Assembly (NCBI GenBank): GCA_029209985.1
Contig: JARGNZ010000010.1
Span: forward strand, 43,606 to 107,605
Direction: 5' to 3'
Source: Parvibaculaceae bacterium
GTDB taxonomy: Bacteria > Pseudomonadota > Alphaproteobacteria > Parvibaculales > Parvibaculaceae
DNA: 64,000 nucleotides
The translations under genes and the position numbers were made by a program. The notes below the pieces were generated by a model, which did not search any database, had not been told where the DNA came from, and was given only the letters and a program-made list of their open reading frames with translations. Each line of letters begins with the position of its first letter. Position 1 is the first letter of the stretch. Shown piece after piece: positions 43,777-52,994 of this stretch.

Positions 43777-44550
43777 ATGGGAAGACTTGATGGAAAAATG
43801 GCTTTTGTCACCGGTGGTGCACAAGGGCTTGGGGAGGCGACCTCACTAATGTTTGCCCGCGAAGGTGCAAAAGTGGCTGTCACGGACATCAACTTAACTG
43901 GCGCTCAGAAAGTGGCCGACGCCATTAACGCGGAAAAGCCGGGCAGTGCTTTTGCATATGGCTTAGATGTGACAAGCGAAGAGCAATGGATTGCGATCTT
44001 GGCGCAGGCCAATGAGGCAATGGGTGGCTTGAACGTGTTGATGAACAATGCGGGTATTGGCGGCGGCACAACCGTTGAAGATACAGATTTTGCAACGTGG
44101 CAAAAGGTGATGACGGTTGATACGGACTCAGTCTTTTTAGGCTGCAAATATGCCATCGGATATATGAAGGATCATGCGCCGGGTTCCATCATCAATATCT
44201 CTTCTATTGCCGGGTTGATTGCTGGGGCCAATATGGCGGCCTATAATGCGGCTAAAGCGGCTGTGTGGTTGTTGTCTAAATCTGTGGCGCTCCACTGTGC
44301 GCAGTCTGGTTACAACATTCGCTCAAACTCTATTCATCCAACTTTCATTGATACGCCTATTTTGGATGGCTTTGCCAGAGATACGCTGACCAAAGAAGAT
44401 GTGGTGCGTAAGTTATCGCGCCAAGTGCCTTTGGGACGGATTGGTGTGCCAAATGATGTGGCCTATGCCGCGACATTCTTAGCCAGCGATGAATCCAATT
44501 TCATCACTGGTTCTGAAATCAAAATTGATGGTGGCATCAGCGCGATGTAA
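43777..44550 (+). CDS. Short-chain dehydrogenase/reductase (SDR)
   Basis: A classical 257-residue SDR. Nucleotide motif TGGAQGLG, an Asp at the end of beta-2 (VTDINL) suggesting NAD(H) preference, NNAG, and the Ser-Tyr-Lys triad in NISSIAG and YNAAKAA. The HPTFIDTPIL segment resembles 3-hydroxysteroid and cyclic-alcohol dehydrogenases, but substrate is a guess. An AGGAGATAT site precedes the ATG. With the two crotonases it could form a beta-oxidation-like set (hydration and oxidation of an acyl-CoA). Confidence 0.9.
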   Translation: MGRLDGKMAFVTGGAQGLGEATSLMFAREGAKVAVTDINLTGAQKVADAINAEKPGSAFAYGLDVTSEEQWIAILAQANEAMGGLNVLMNNAGIGGGTTVEDTDFATWQKVMTVDTDSVFLGCKYAIGYMKDHAPGSIINISSIAGLIAGANMAAYNAAKAAVWLLSKSVALHCAQSGYNIRSNSIHPTFIDTPILDGFARDTLTKEDVVRKLSRQVPLGRIGVPNDVAYAATFLASDESNFITGSEIKIDGGISAM

Positions 44551-44596
44551 GCTTGCTGGGCGGTCTATGGGCCGCCCAAATTTATGGGAACACAGG

Positions 44597-45898
44597 TTGA
44601 CGCATTCTCAAAATTCAAATGGAACAGACCGTCATTTGCTCGGCACCTTTTTTCAAACGTGTGCGATAGGGGCTATTGCTGTCCTCATGTCAGGGAGTGC
44701 GGTGTATGGAGATGTGGTGTCGTCTATTAAGGGAGGGGCTGGCGAATTGGTTGGCACGCCCTACACCCTGAATTTTGATACCCTTCCTGCTGCCACGCGC
44801 GGTGACGCAACGGAAAATCGCGCGGTGATTACGGATAAACCAGCGAGTGCGGCGTTGCGTGTGCCCGATGGATTTGAAGTTAATCTTTATGCGTCTGAAT
44901 TACTCAGTCCCCACAGCATGGCTGTGTCGCCTGCGGGGGATGTTTTTGTAACGGAAACAAATGCAGGCCAAGTACGCTTGTTGCGCGACACGGATGATGA
45001 CGGTGTCGTGGATATTTCATTTGTGTTTGCTTCTGGGTTTCGTATGCCGTCTGGGATCGCCTTTCATGATGGCGGGCTTTATTTGGCGGACCAAAGAGCG
45101 GTTTGGCGGCTTTTGCCAGATGAAAGTGGAACCAAGGCGCAAGCGCGCCAGCCGATGACCCGTGCCGGTGGGTTGGGGCAAGCCAATGGCCATTGGACGC
45201 GTGACATTGTTGTCGCTCCCAATGGCACTGATCTTTATATCGCTGTTGGCAGTGCACAAAACCTTGCGCAAGAACGCGCCCCTCGTGCGACCATTCAAAA
45301 ACTTGATTTATCCCGTGGTGTGTTGGAAACCTACGCATCTGGGTTACGCAATCCAACGAGTTTGGATTTTTATCCTGGTACAGATCGTTTGTTCTCGGTT
45401 GTTGGGGAGCGTTATGGGTATGGCGACAATATGGTGCCGGACTATATGACGGAGATTCAATCGGATGGGTTTTATGGATGGCCATATGCCTTTTTAGGGG
45501 CGCATCCTGATCCGCAATTTGGGCGTATCCGACCAGACCTTGTTGACGCTACGCTTGTGCCTGATCTGTTGTTGGAGCCGCATTCGTCGCCGTCCGGTTT
45601 GGTTTTTTATCAAGGGAACCAATTCCCTGAGGAGTATCACGGACATGCTTTTGTGGCTTTGCGTGGTTCGTCTCATCGTTCCGTTCCAACGGGCTATAAA
45701 GTTGTGCGGGTGCCGTTTGAAAATGGCAAGGTGACGGGTTCTTATGAAACCTTCGCTGTGGGTTTTTGGCATCAAGGTGAAGAAACTGCTAATATTTGGG
45801 GGCGCCCCACTGGACTTGTGGTCGCTCAAGATGGCGCTTTACTTATTTCAGATGATGCAAATGGGACGATCTGGCGGGTTTCTGCGAGTGCGCCTTAA
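44597..45898 (+). CDS. Sorbosone/glucose dehydrogenase-like PQQ beta-propeller, exported
   Basis: A protein of about 433 residues if started at the TTG at 44597 (GGGA 7-10 nt upstream); the frame is open from 44489 but that would overlap the SDR gene. The N-terminus has a signal segment (AIGAIAVLMSGSAVYG). The propeller shows the family pattern: GFEVNLYASEL, DVFVTETNAGQVRLLRD, a calcium-site-like DTDDDGVVD, GLRNPTSLDFYP and a C-terminal GRPTGLVVAQDGALLISDD. Relatives are annotated as L-sorbosone or PQQ-dependent sugar dehydrogenases. No PQQ synthesis genes are in the window, so cofactor use is unproven. A 7-bp hairpin (44557-44578) separates it from the SDR. Confidence 0.85.
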   Translation: MTHSQNSNGTDRHLLGTFFQTCAIGAIAVLMSGSAVYGDVVSSIKGGAGELVGTPYTLNFDTLPAATRGDATENRAVITDKPASAALRVPDGFEVNLYASELLSPHSMAVSPAGDVFVTETNAGQVRLLRDTDDDGVVDISFVFASGFRMPSGIAFHDGGLYLADQRAVWRLLPDESGTKAQARQPMTRAGGLGQANGHWTRDIVVAPNGTDLYIAVGSAQNLAQERAPRATIQKLDLSRGVLETYASGLRNPTSLDFYPGTDRLFSVVGERYGYGDNMVPDYMTEIQSDGFYGWPYAFLGAHPDPQFGRIRPDLVDATLVPDLLLEPHSSPSGLVFYQGNQFPEEYHGHAFVALRGSSHRSVPTGYKVVRVPFENGKVTGSYETFAVGFWHQGEETANIWGRPTGLVVAQDGALLISDDANGTIWRVSASAP

Positions 45899-45996
45899 TG
45901 TGTTGTGGGTTCTCAAATCTTAATGCGCAAACTTTCTAAAAAATTGAACTAAATTCTCAAAATTGAAAATTTATCTGTATGCGGTATTGTTGCGAT

Positions 45997-46482
45997 ATGA
46001 ATGTATCGCCAACCATATCTGCTCCTCAGCTTCAAGGTGCCGCGCAAGCCGCCACCGGCGAGGCTGTGCGTGTGCGAGAGTTTGTGACAGCCAAGGCGAT
46101 AGACCCGGTGGTGGCGACACATCAAGCTGCGCTTTCCAAAGCTGGCGAAAAGGAAACAATGGAACGGGCCAAAAAGAAAAAGCCCTCTAAAGACGTTGAT
46201 ACCTTGGAAGATGAAAGCTCTTCACTAGACGACCTTGCTGCTTTGGCTGGGGCCGATGTAGCTATGAGCAATGAAACGTTGATTGATGCGCAGTCGGGCG
46301 ATGTGATGGCTGAAGCGTTGAAGGTGGCTCGCATGGGTGGACACCCGGACATGATGGGTATTTCTGGTGTGACGTTGTCTCACATTCCTTTGGCTGTTTT
46401 GATGGAAGCGCAAGATAGTTATGAGGCTGTTGCGTCTGTTTTAGACGACACGCCGAAGTCGCTCTATTTCAAACGCAAATAG
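45997..46482 (+). CDS. Uncharacterised soluble protein
   Basis: A 161-residue protein from the ATG at 45997 (a start at 45979 adds six residues). Unrecognised. The N-terminal half is Ala/Lys/Glu-rich with a basic patch (MERAKKKKPSKDVD) and an acidic Ser-rich segment (EDESSSLDDL), probably disordered. The C-terminal 60 residues (ALKVARMGGHPDMMGISGVT) look folded. No signal peptide or membrane segment. Located upstream of yggT with a 150-nt gap. Confidence 0.55.
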   Translation: MNVSPTISAPQLQGAAQAATGEAVRVREFVTAKAIDPVVATHQAALSKAGEKETMERAKKKKPSKDVDTLEDESSSLDDLAALAGADVAMSNETLIDAQSGDVMAEALKVARMGGHPDMMGISGVTLSHIPLAVLMEAQDSYEAVASVLDDTPKSLYFKRK

Positions 46483-46632
46483 CCGGTGGTGGTGCTGGGT
46501 TCGCCCCAATTTATTGGCCGCTAAGCAGAAATGATGCTCTTTTTTAGGAGTTGCTGCTTGGAAGGCTTGCACCGAACAGGTGGCGGCTTTACATCTAGTG
46601 TAGATGAAATAGCACAGCCGAGGCAGATCCAC

Positions 46633-46926
46633 ATGATTGCAGTTCTAGCGACACTTTACCAAATCATCGGTTTTTACCAATGGATTGTGATCGCCGCCGT
46701 TATTGTTAGCTGGCTGGTGAATTTTCAAATTATCAATACCCAGAACCGTGTGGTCTATTCGCTTTTAGAAGTGCTCTATAAGATGACAGAACCGGTTTTC
46801 AATGTGGTGCGCCGGGTTCTGCCTAATATGGGCGGCTTGGATTTATCCCCCATTGTTGTGCTCTTTGGTCTCTTTTTCCTTCAAACCTTCATTGCCACAA
46901 CATTGATGCCAATGGTTTCCGGCTAA
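46633..46926 (+). CDS. YggT family membrane protein
   Basis: A 97-residue protein with two hydrophobic segments (residues 3-28 and 68-90) and the family core NRVVYSLLEVLYKMTEPVF followed by RRVLPNMGGLDLSPIVVL. YggT proteins are implicated in osmotic tolerance and envelope organisation; the mechanism is unknown. The frame is open from 46531 but family similarity starts at 46633 with GAGG upstream. The next gene starts 1 nt after its stop. The order yggT-yggU-folD is common in Alphaproteobacteria. Confidence 0.92.
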   Translation: MIAVLATLYQIIGFYQWIVIAAVIVSWLVNFQIINTQNRVVYSLLEVLYKMTEPVFNVVRRVLPNMGGLDLSPIVVLFGLFFLQTFIATTLMPMVSG

Positions 46927-46927
46927 G

Positions 46928-47233
46928 ATGTGCATGCGGGTTCAGGGCGATGATCTTCTCTTGAGCATTCGGGTAACGCCTAAGGCGGCGAATACGGGAT
47001 TTGCGGGCTTTGGAGAGGACGCTGCTGGGCAGGCTTATCTGAAAGTACGTGTCACGGTGGTGCCGGAAAAGGGCAAGGCGAACAAAGCGGTGCTTGCGCT
47101 TTTGGCCAAAGCCTTAGGCATGGCCAAATCACGTCTTTTTGTGGTAAGCGGTGAGAGTGATCGAAACAAGGTCATCCGGATTGTCGGCGCGGGCGACTTA
47201 GGCACCGAGGAAGCCCTCGCGCGATTATCCTGA
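46928..47233 (+). CDS. DUF167 / YggU family protein
   Basis: A 101-residue small alpha/beta protein of the DUF167 family, with LSIRVTPKAANTGF, YLKVRVTVVPEKGKANKAVL and LFVVSGESDRNKVIRI. The RVTPKA and GKANKA motifs are diagnostic. The biochemical function is unknown. It starts one nucleotide after the yggT stop, so the two are coupled; ATG at 46928 or 46934 are both possible. Confidence 0.93.
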   Translation: MCMRVQGDDLLLSIRVTPKAANTGFAGFGEDAAGQAYLKVRVTVVPEKGKANKAVLALLAKALGMAKSRLFVVSGESDRNKVIRIVGAGDLGTEEALARLS

Positions 47234-47323
47234 CATTGGTATGGTGAGAATAAACAAGCTGGCAACAGGCTGGCTCTCCCTTTGGGATGAGCTGACGGGC
47301 AGCTGACCAACAGGAATGATACG

Positions 47324-48250
47324 ATGACGAATACGCAACCGACCTCCCCAAGTGACCCTAAACGCATTGACGGCAAATTATTTGCTGCGGGTCTGCGTGA
47401 ACGGGTCGGCCGGGAAGTGGCACGTTTGGCTCAGGACCATTCTATTGTTCCCGGATTGGCGGTTGTTTTGGTGGGAGAAGATCCTGCAAGCCAAGTTTAT
47501 GTGCGCAATAAGGGCATTCAAACCAAAGAAGCGGGTATGACTTCTTTTGAGTACAAGTTGCCTGCTGACACGAGTGAAGAAGACTTGCTTGCGAAAGTGC
47601 GTGAGCTTAATGCGGACCCGGCAGTGCACGGTATTCTTGTGCAATTTCCTGTTCCGGATCACATCAGCCAGCAGCGTGTCATTGATACGATTTCTCCAGA
47701 TAAGGATGTGGATGGCTTGCATCCCATTAACGCGGGCCGTTTGGCCAGCGGGTTGGAGGGCATGGTGCCCTGTACGCCGTTTGGGTGTTTGTTGCTTGCA
47801 CGCGACGCAACGGGCGGTGACCTTTCTGGCAAACATGCGGTTGTCATTGGGCGGTCAAATTTAGTGGGCAAGCCGATTGCGCAATTATTGCTGAATGAAA
47901 ATTGCACAGTGACCATTGCACACTCACGGACAGATGACATTGCGGCAGTGGCGCGACAAGCCGATGTGCTTGTGGCAGCGGTTGGTCGCCCGCAGATGGT
48001 TAAGCGCGATTGGGTTAAACCGGGTGCCGTGGTTTTAGATGTAGGCATTAACCGCATTCCCGCACCCGAAAAAGGTGAAGGTAAAATGCGGCTGGTGGGA
48101 GATGTGGATTACAAGGATGTGATCGATGTTGTGGGTAAAATAACACCCGTGCCCGGCGGTGTTGGACCCATGACGATTGCGTGCTTGTTGCGCAACACAG
48201 TGGTTGCGGCGTGTCGTCTGCATGGCATCACGCCCCCAGAATATTTTTAG
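47324..48250 (+). CDS. folD: Bifunctional methylenetetrahydrofolate dehydrogenase/cyclohydrolase
   Basis: Interconverts 5,10-methylene-THF, 5,10-methenyl-THF and 10-formyl-THF. The 308-residue enzyme shows [20 protein letters not shown], the catalytic Lys and Tyr region, [22 protein letters not shown], the NADP fold [15 protein letters not shown], and [20 protein letters not shown] precedes the ATG. The product 10-formyl-THF is the co-substrate of PurH, encoded elsewhere in this window. The aldo/keto reductase starts 8 nt downstream. Confidence 0.97.
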   Translation: MTNTQPTSPSDPKRIDGKLFAAGLRERVGREVARLAQDHSIVPGLAVVLVGEDPASQVYVRNKGIQTKEAGMTSFEYKLPADTSEEDLLAKVRELNADPAVHGILVQFPVPDHISQQRVIDTISPDKDVDGLHPINAGRLASGLEGMVPCTPFGCLLLARDATGGDLSGKHAVVIGRSNLVGKPIAQLLLNENCTVTIAHSRTDDIAAVARQADVLVAAVGRPQMVKRDWVKPGAVVLDVGINRIPAPEKGEGKMRLVGDVDYKDVIDVVGKITPVPGGVGPMTIACLLRNTVVAACRLHGITPPEYF

Positions 48251-48258
48251 GAGACGCT

Positions 48259-49260
48259 ATGGAAACCCGGCAACTTGGATCGCTTTGGCCTGTGAGCGCA
48301 TTGACCCTTGGGGGCGGCGGTTTGGGCCAAGTGTGGGGTGAGACAGACCGGGATGAAGCCGTGGCGACTGCGCGTGCGGGCGTTGATGCAGGCATTAACT
48401 TGTTAGACCTTGCCCCCCTATATGGGCGCGGCGAAGCTGAACAAGTTGTTGGACAAGCTTTCGATCAAGCTATTCCAGCGCATGTGCGCGTGACGACAAA
48501 ATGCTATCTGGGTACGATTGCCGGAGAAGATGTTTATCCGCGTCTTAAAAAGACGTTGGTGCGATCGCTTGAAACACTTGGGCGCGAGCAAATGGATGTC
48601 TTTTTTCTCCATACAAATATACGTCCTGATGATTATACCTATTTAGAAAACAGCGAGACGCAAGATCAATTTTCGACACGCTGGACCCTGTATGAACAAA
48701 GTGTCGTGCCTGCCTTTCATAAGTTGATCTCCGAGGGCCTTATTGGCGCATGGGGCATTACGGGTGTGGGTGTGCCGCGTTCGGTGATGGAAGCATTGCG
48801 TGCGGATGCAGCGCCCGGCGTCGTGCAAGCGGTCAGTAATGTACTGGATTCTGCGGGCAACATGCGGCGATATGATGAGCCTGCCGAGCCAAGAAATATT
48901 ATTCGCACGGCTGTTAATAATGGGGTCGGTGTTCTGGGCATACGTGCTGTTCAGGCGGGCGCGCTCACTCGAGAGATTGACCGACCGTTGCCTGATACGT
49001 CCCCTGAAATGCGAGACTATAAAAAAGCAGAACCATTTCGGGCCTTGTGTTCGGCGTGGGGGGAAGACCCGGCTTTGATTGCACATCAATACGCCCTGTC
49101 GATGGAGGGGGTTGATAGTGTGGTTTTAGGTGTGAAAAACCGTGCTGAGCTGTCCGTTGGTTTGGAAGCAGAACGGCGCGGGGCTTTGTCAGAAGACGCG
49201 CTGAGCGCGATTGCAAAATTGAGGCTGAATTTCCAGATCCCCCGGATGCCCATTGATTGA
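48259..49260 (+). CDS. Aldo/keto reductase
   Basis: A 333-residue TIM-barrel oxidoreductase. The catalytic tetrad is visible: Asp in INLLDLAPLYG, Tyr in the same segment, Lys in VTTKCYL and His in VFFLHTN. SVVLGVKNRAEL near the C-terminus is the NADP phosphate-binding region. The start at 48259 follows GGAGACGCT and lies 8 nt after folD, so it is co-transcribed. The frame is open into folD but that start lacks family similarity. Substrate unknown. Confidence 0.92.
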   Translation: METRQLGSLWPVSALTLGGGGLGQVWGETDRDEAVATARAGVDAGINLLDLAPLYGRGEAEQVVGQAFDQAIPAHVRVTTKCYLGTIAGEDVYPRLKKTLVRSLETLGREQMDVFFLHTNIRPDDYTYLENSETQDQFSTRWTLYEQSVVPAFHKLISEGLIGAWGITGVGVPRSVMEALRADAAPGVVQAVSNVLDSAGNMRRYDEPAEPRNIIRTAVNNGVGVLGIRAVQAGALTREIDRPLPDTSPEMRDYKKAEPFRALCSAWGEDPALIAHQYALSMEGVDSVVLGVKNRAELSVGLEAERRGALSEDALSAIAKLRLNFQIPRMPID

Positions 49261-49339
49261 TGCATGGGCTGACGGGACGAATGATCTGGTGAGAAGTGAA
49301 AACCCAATTTGATCATTGGGCGCGAGGGGAAAAGAGATC

Positions 49340-50893
49340 ATGCGAGAACACAGTAGGGCGACCGCTTATCAAACCCATTTGTCTGATGACCGGGGTGTGT
49401 TTCACCGTCTTGTGGTTCAACTTTTTCTTATTATTTGTTTAAGCCTGTTTGGGATGCCATTGGGTGCACATGCTGAAGACGGCGTGATGTTGTTACCGCA
49501 CGAAGAAGGCATGTTGGCGTGGCCTGTTGAAGATATGGTAGGGGCGCTGGAAGCGTTTGTGCCGCGTCGGCTTGAGGAATTGGATGTACCCGGTGCTGCG
49601 GTTGCGGTCGTGCGCAATGGACAGGTGGTCTATGAAGGCACCTTTGGGGTCCAAAATGTTTTGGGGGGCGAACCCGTTACCCCCGACACACTTTTTGAAG
49701 CAGCTTCGTTGTCTAAGCCAATCACCGCCCATGGGGCATTGATGATGGTGCAGGATGAAACCTTATCCCTCTCCAAGCCGTTGGGGGAGGGCCTTGTGGT
49801 GCCTTGGTTGAGCCAAGAACATGAAGCGGCTCCCATGACGTTGCGTGATGTGCTGTCGCACCGATCTGGTTTGGGCAATAATTTGATCAATCCAGACCGA
49901 GACCCTGATGTCGCCCCTGGGACGATGTTTGACTATTCAGGGGTTGGCTACATGTATCTGCAATACGTTATGGACCAAAAAGCGGCGGGTGGATTTTCAA
50001 CATGGTTTGACGAGAATCTCTTTGGTCCTCTGGGTATGACGCAAACAGGTTTCAAAGTGGACGAGGCCCAAGCAGAATTTATGGCGCGCGGCTATGTCCC
50101 GCTTTATTTGCCAGCGCTTTTGTTTTTTGTTCCTTTTTTACTGCTGCTTAGTTTTTCAACGATTGCGGTGTGGGCCTTCCAGAGATTTGTTTTAGACCGG
50201 CCTCGCTTTCAGGCACGAGACCTTTTCATTCCGGTTGTTCTGTCGATTGCGCTGACGCTGTTTGTGGTGGCGCATTACGTTGGTTGGGAGGCGTTGCCTT
50301 ACATTTTATTGCTGATGTTTTGTCTTTTGGTTTTTTTCTTTTTGATCTTTTTTCTGCTGCGCTTTTTGGCAGATGTGATGGGCTTGCTGCATCCCGATGA
50401 GGGTATTATCTCACGCGGGCGCTCACCGAATACAGCGCGGGCTATTGTGATCTGCTTGCTTCTCTCCGTTGGGGCTACTTATAGTGTGTCGCGCATTCAG
50501 GCCCCTTTGCCCCATATGGATTTTCAGCAAGAAAATGCGGCGCATTCATTGCGCACCACGGCGGGGGACCTGGGCCTCTTCATAGCTGCTTTTCTGAAAG
50601 GCACGCTTTTAAGCCCAGAGCTTTATCAGGAGATGTTCCAAGGGGCGGCGGTGATTAATTCAGAAATGAGCTGGGGGCTTGGGCTTGGGGTGCGCCAGCA
50701 AGAAGAATTGATTACCTATTGGCAGTGGGGGTCAAACCCTGGCTTTGAATCTCTTATGGTGATTGACCCGGTACGGCGTGGCGGGGTTGTTATTTTGACC
50801 AATTCTTCTCATGGGCAGATGCTTGCTCAAGAGGTTGCCGGCCAAGTGATGGGAGTGACACCGGGGTGGACGCTTGCTCCCAAAGGAGACTAG
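49340..50893 (+). CDS. Beta-lactamase-family serine hydrolase with an inserted membrane domain
   Basis: A 517-residue protein. A signal or anchor segment (23-45) is followed by the first part of a class C beta-lactamase/transpeptidase fold with SLSK (residues 123-126) as the SxxK nucleophile motif and DYSGVGY (198-204) in place of the usual YSN. Residues about 252-390 then contain about four hydrophobic helices (254-282, 293-315, 318-343, 366-384). The fold resumes at HSLRTTAGDLGLFI, and WGSNPG (463-468) stands in the HxG position. The frame is continuous and the order of motifs is normal, so this looks like an insertion in the hydrolase domain, not a frameshift. Function unknown; a membrane-tethered peptidase or esterase is likely. 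Confidence 0.82.
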   Translation: MREHSRATAYQTHLSDDRGVFHRLVVQLFLIICLSLFGMPLGAHAEDGVMLLPHEEGMLAWPVEDMVGALEAFVPRRLEELDVPGAAVAVVRNGQVVYEGTFGVQNVLGGEPVTPDTLFEAASLSKPITAHGALMMVQDETLSLSKPLGEGLVVPWLSQEHEAAPMTLRDVLSHRSGLGNNLINPDRDPDVAPGTMFDYSGVGYMYLQYVMDQKAAGGFSTWFDENLFGPLGMTQTGFKVDEAQAEFMARGYVPLYLPALLFFVPFLLLLSFSTIAVWAFQRFVLDRPRFQARDLFIPVVLSIALTLFVVAHYVGWEALPYILLLMFCLLVFFFLIFFLLRFLADVMGLLHPDEGIISRGRSPNTARAIVICLLLSVGATYSVSRIQAPLPHMDFQQENAAHSLRTTAGDLGLFIAAFLKGTLLSPELYQEMFQGAAVINSEMSWGLGLGVRQQEELITYWQWGSNPGFESLMVIDPVRRGGVVILTNSSHGQMLAQEVAGQVMGVTPGWTLAPKGD

Positions 50894-50920
50894 ATTTTAA
50901 CATGCTAGATGATGTCACAA

Positions 50921-50952
50921 AAAAGCCCGCTCTTTTATAAGAGCGGGCTTTT
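50921..50952. terminator. Bidirectional Rho-independent terminator
   Basis: AAAAGCCCGCTCTT (50921-50934) pairs perfectly with AAGAGCGGGCTTTT (50939-50952), loop TTAT. T-runs occur on both strands. It ends the plus-strand serine hydrolase transcript and the minus-strand argG-ppa transcript. Confidence 0.92.
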
Positions 50953-50970
50953 GTTTGATCTGTGGCGCCT

Positions 50971-51516
50971 TTAAGCTTTGGCTTTAAGGGCTTCTTCTTC
51001 GGCTGCAATGCCCTTGCGGATCATTTCAAACGCTTCTTCTGGGCCGCCCCAGCGATCGATTTTCACCCATTTGTTTTCTTCCAAGTCTTTGTAGTGTTCA
51101 AAGAAGTGGGAGATACGCTTGATGAGAATCTCTGGAAGGTCTTCGTAGCTATTGACGTCTTTGTAGTATGGGTTCAACGCATCAACAGGTACGGCAAGAA
51201 GTTTTTCATCTTGGCCCGCTTCGTCTGTCATCATCAACACGCCGATTGGGCGGCAGCGCATGACGCAGCCAGGCACAACAGGGATGCGTGACACAACGAG
51301 AATGTCCACTGGGTCCCCATCGTCAGACAAGGTGTGGGGAATGAAGCCGTAGTTGCACGGATAGTTCATGGCCGTGTGCAAGAATCGGTCAACCACAAGG
51401 GCGCCAGATGGTTTGTCCAGCTCGTACTTTACAGGCTGGCCACCGTGGGGCACTTCGATTACAGCGTTGACGTCGTAAGGTGCATTTTTGCCGATTGGCA
51501 GAAGATCAAGTCTCAT
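50971..51516 (-). CDS. ppa: Inorganic pyrophosphatase
   Basis: A 181-residue family I soluble pyrophosphatase that hydrolyses PPi to two phosphates with Mg2+. Motifs include [36 protein letters not shown], the metal-binding DGDPVDILV and DEKLLAVP. It starts 8 nt after the argG stop on the same strand and shares the terminator at 50921-50952, so argG and ppa form an operon. The link is functional because ArgG releases PPi. Confidence 0.97.
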   Translation of the reverse strand: MRLDLLPIGKNAPYDVNAVIEVPHGGQPVKYELDKPSGALVVDRFLHTAMNYPCNYGFIPHTLSDDGDPVDILVVSRIPVVPGCVMRCRPIGVLMMTDEAGQDEKLLAVPVDALNPYYKDVNSYEDLPEILIKRISHFFEHYKDLEENKWVKIDRWGGPEEAFEMIRKGIAAEEEALKAKA

Positions 51517-51524
51517 CGGATGCT

Positions 51525-52748
51525 CTATTTTACTCTGTTGTTGCGGGCTTGAAGAAGACGTAGGCGTAGTGCATTGAGCTTAATAAAGCCTTCCGCATCA
51601 CGTTGGTCGTAAACTGTGTCTTCTTCAAATGTGACGTGCTCCATGGAATAGAGCGAATAAGGAGAGGTGCGACCGACGACGGTTGCATTGCCTTTATACA
51701 GTTTCACGCGAACGGAACCAGTGACCATTTTTTGACTTTCGTCGATCAAGGCTTGCAGCATTTCGCGTTCAGGGCTCCACCAGAAACCATTGTAAATGAG
51801 TTCTGCGTAGCGGGGCATCAGCTCATCTTTCAAGTGGGCAGCGCCTCGATCAAGGGTGATGGTTTCGATGCCACGGTGGGCAGACAGGAGAATGGTGCCG
51901 CCGGGTGTTTCGTAAACACCGCGAGACTTCATGCCCACAAACCGATTTTCAACCAAGTCCAATTGACCAATGCCGTTTGCGCCACCCAACTCATTGAGCT
52001 TGGTGAGCAATGTTGCCGGGCTCATGGCCACACCGTCGATGGAAACTGCGTCGCCTTTTTCAAAGCCAATTTCGATATAGGTGGCTTTGTCTGGAGCGGC
52101 TTCTGGGGTCACGGAACGCTGGTAAATGTAATCTGGCGCTTCATTTGCCGGATCTTCCAACGCTTTACCTTCTGAAGAGGTGTGCAGCAAATTGGCATCC
52201 ACAGAGAAGGGGGCTTCGCCGCGTTTGTCTTTGGCGATTGGAATTTGGTGTTGTTCGGCAAACTCAATTAATTTCGTGCGGGAGTTGAGGTCCCATTCGC
52301 GCCACGGAGCGATGACTTTGATTTCTGGGTCGCGGGCATAGTACCCAAGCTCAAACCGTACTTGGTCGTTGCCTTTACCGGTTGCCCCATGACACACGGC
52401 ATCGGCGCCGGTTTCTTTGGCAATTTCAATTTGGCGCTTGGCAATGAGCGGGCGGGCGATTGAGGTGCCCAAAAGGTAGATGCCTTCATAGAGCGTATTG
52501 GCCCGGAACATCGGGAAAACATAGTCGCGAACAAATTCTTCGCGCATGTCTTCAATGTAAATTTCTTTGATGCCGAGTAGTTCAGCCTTTTTGCGGGCTG
52601 GTTCCAGCTCTTCGCCTTGGCCTAGATCGGCTGTGAAGGTTACGACTTCACAATTATAGGTCTCTTTCAACCATTTGAGAATGATCGAGGTGTCGAGGCC
52701 GCCGGAATAGGCAAGCACGACTTTTTTGACGTCTGTCACTTTGCTCAT
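51525..52748 (-). CDS. argG: Argininosuccinate synthase
   Basis: Joins citrulline and aspartate using ATP (releasing AMP and PPi), the penultimate step of arginine synthesis. The 407-residue protein has the PP-loop [15 protein letters not shown], the conserved [26 protein letters not shown] and [15 protein letters not shown]. The frame is open to 52916 but homology begins at [17 protein letters not shown] (ATG at 52748, AGTGCTTGAAG upstream), giving the usual length. ppa follows 8 nt downstream. Confidence 0.97.
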   Translation of the reverse strand: MSKVTDVKKVVLAYSGGLDTSIILKWLKETYNCEVVTFTADLGQGEELEPARKKAELLGIKEIYIEDMREEFVRDYVFPMFRANTLYEGIYLLGTSIARPLIAKRQIEIAKETGADAVCHGATGKGNDQVRFELGYYARDPEIKVIAPWREWDLNSRTKLIEFAEQHQIPIAKDKRGEAPFSVDANLLHTSSEGKALEDPANEAPDYIYQRSVTPEAAPDKATYIEIGFEKGDAVSIDGVAMSPATLLTKLNELGGANGIGQLDLVENRFVGMKSRGVYETPGGTILLSAHRGIETITLDRGAAHLKDELMPRYAELIYNGFWWSPEREMLQALIDESQKMVTGSVRVKLYKGNATVVGRTSPYSLYSMEHVTFEEDTVYDQRDAEGFIKLNALRLRLLQARNNRVK

Positions 52749-52994
52749 CTTCAAGTGCTTTCTATCAGAACTGACATTATCGCCCGATGTAGGCAGAGTT
52801 TCCAATGAGAGTGGGAGACGATTCGGTTTTGCATATGTGCGCAGTTGCCTGCCAACCTTAAAGCCCACCATCACGGGAGAATTTTGCCGCACTATAGGCC
52901 AATAGGCCGTGGGCACAAGTCTAGTGACCGCTTGAAATGGCTCAAAAAGCTTGATTCGCGCATGGAGCCGATGAATTGCAAACCTCTGGGCGGT

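Noticed and set aside
48181..48258. Aldo/keto reductase start inside folD
   Set aside because: The region codes for the FolD C-terminus in another frame; the ATG at 48259 has GGAG upstream and family similarity.
52749..52916. Upstream extension of argG by 56 codons
   Set aside because: Family homology and the usual length begin at the ATG at 52748.
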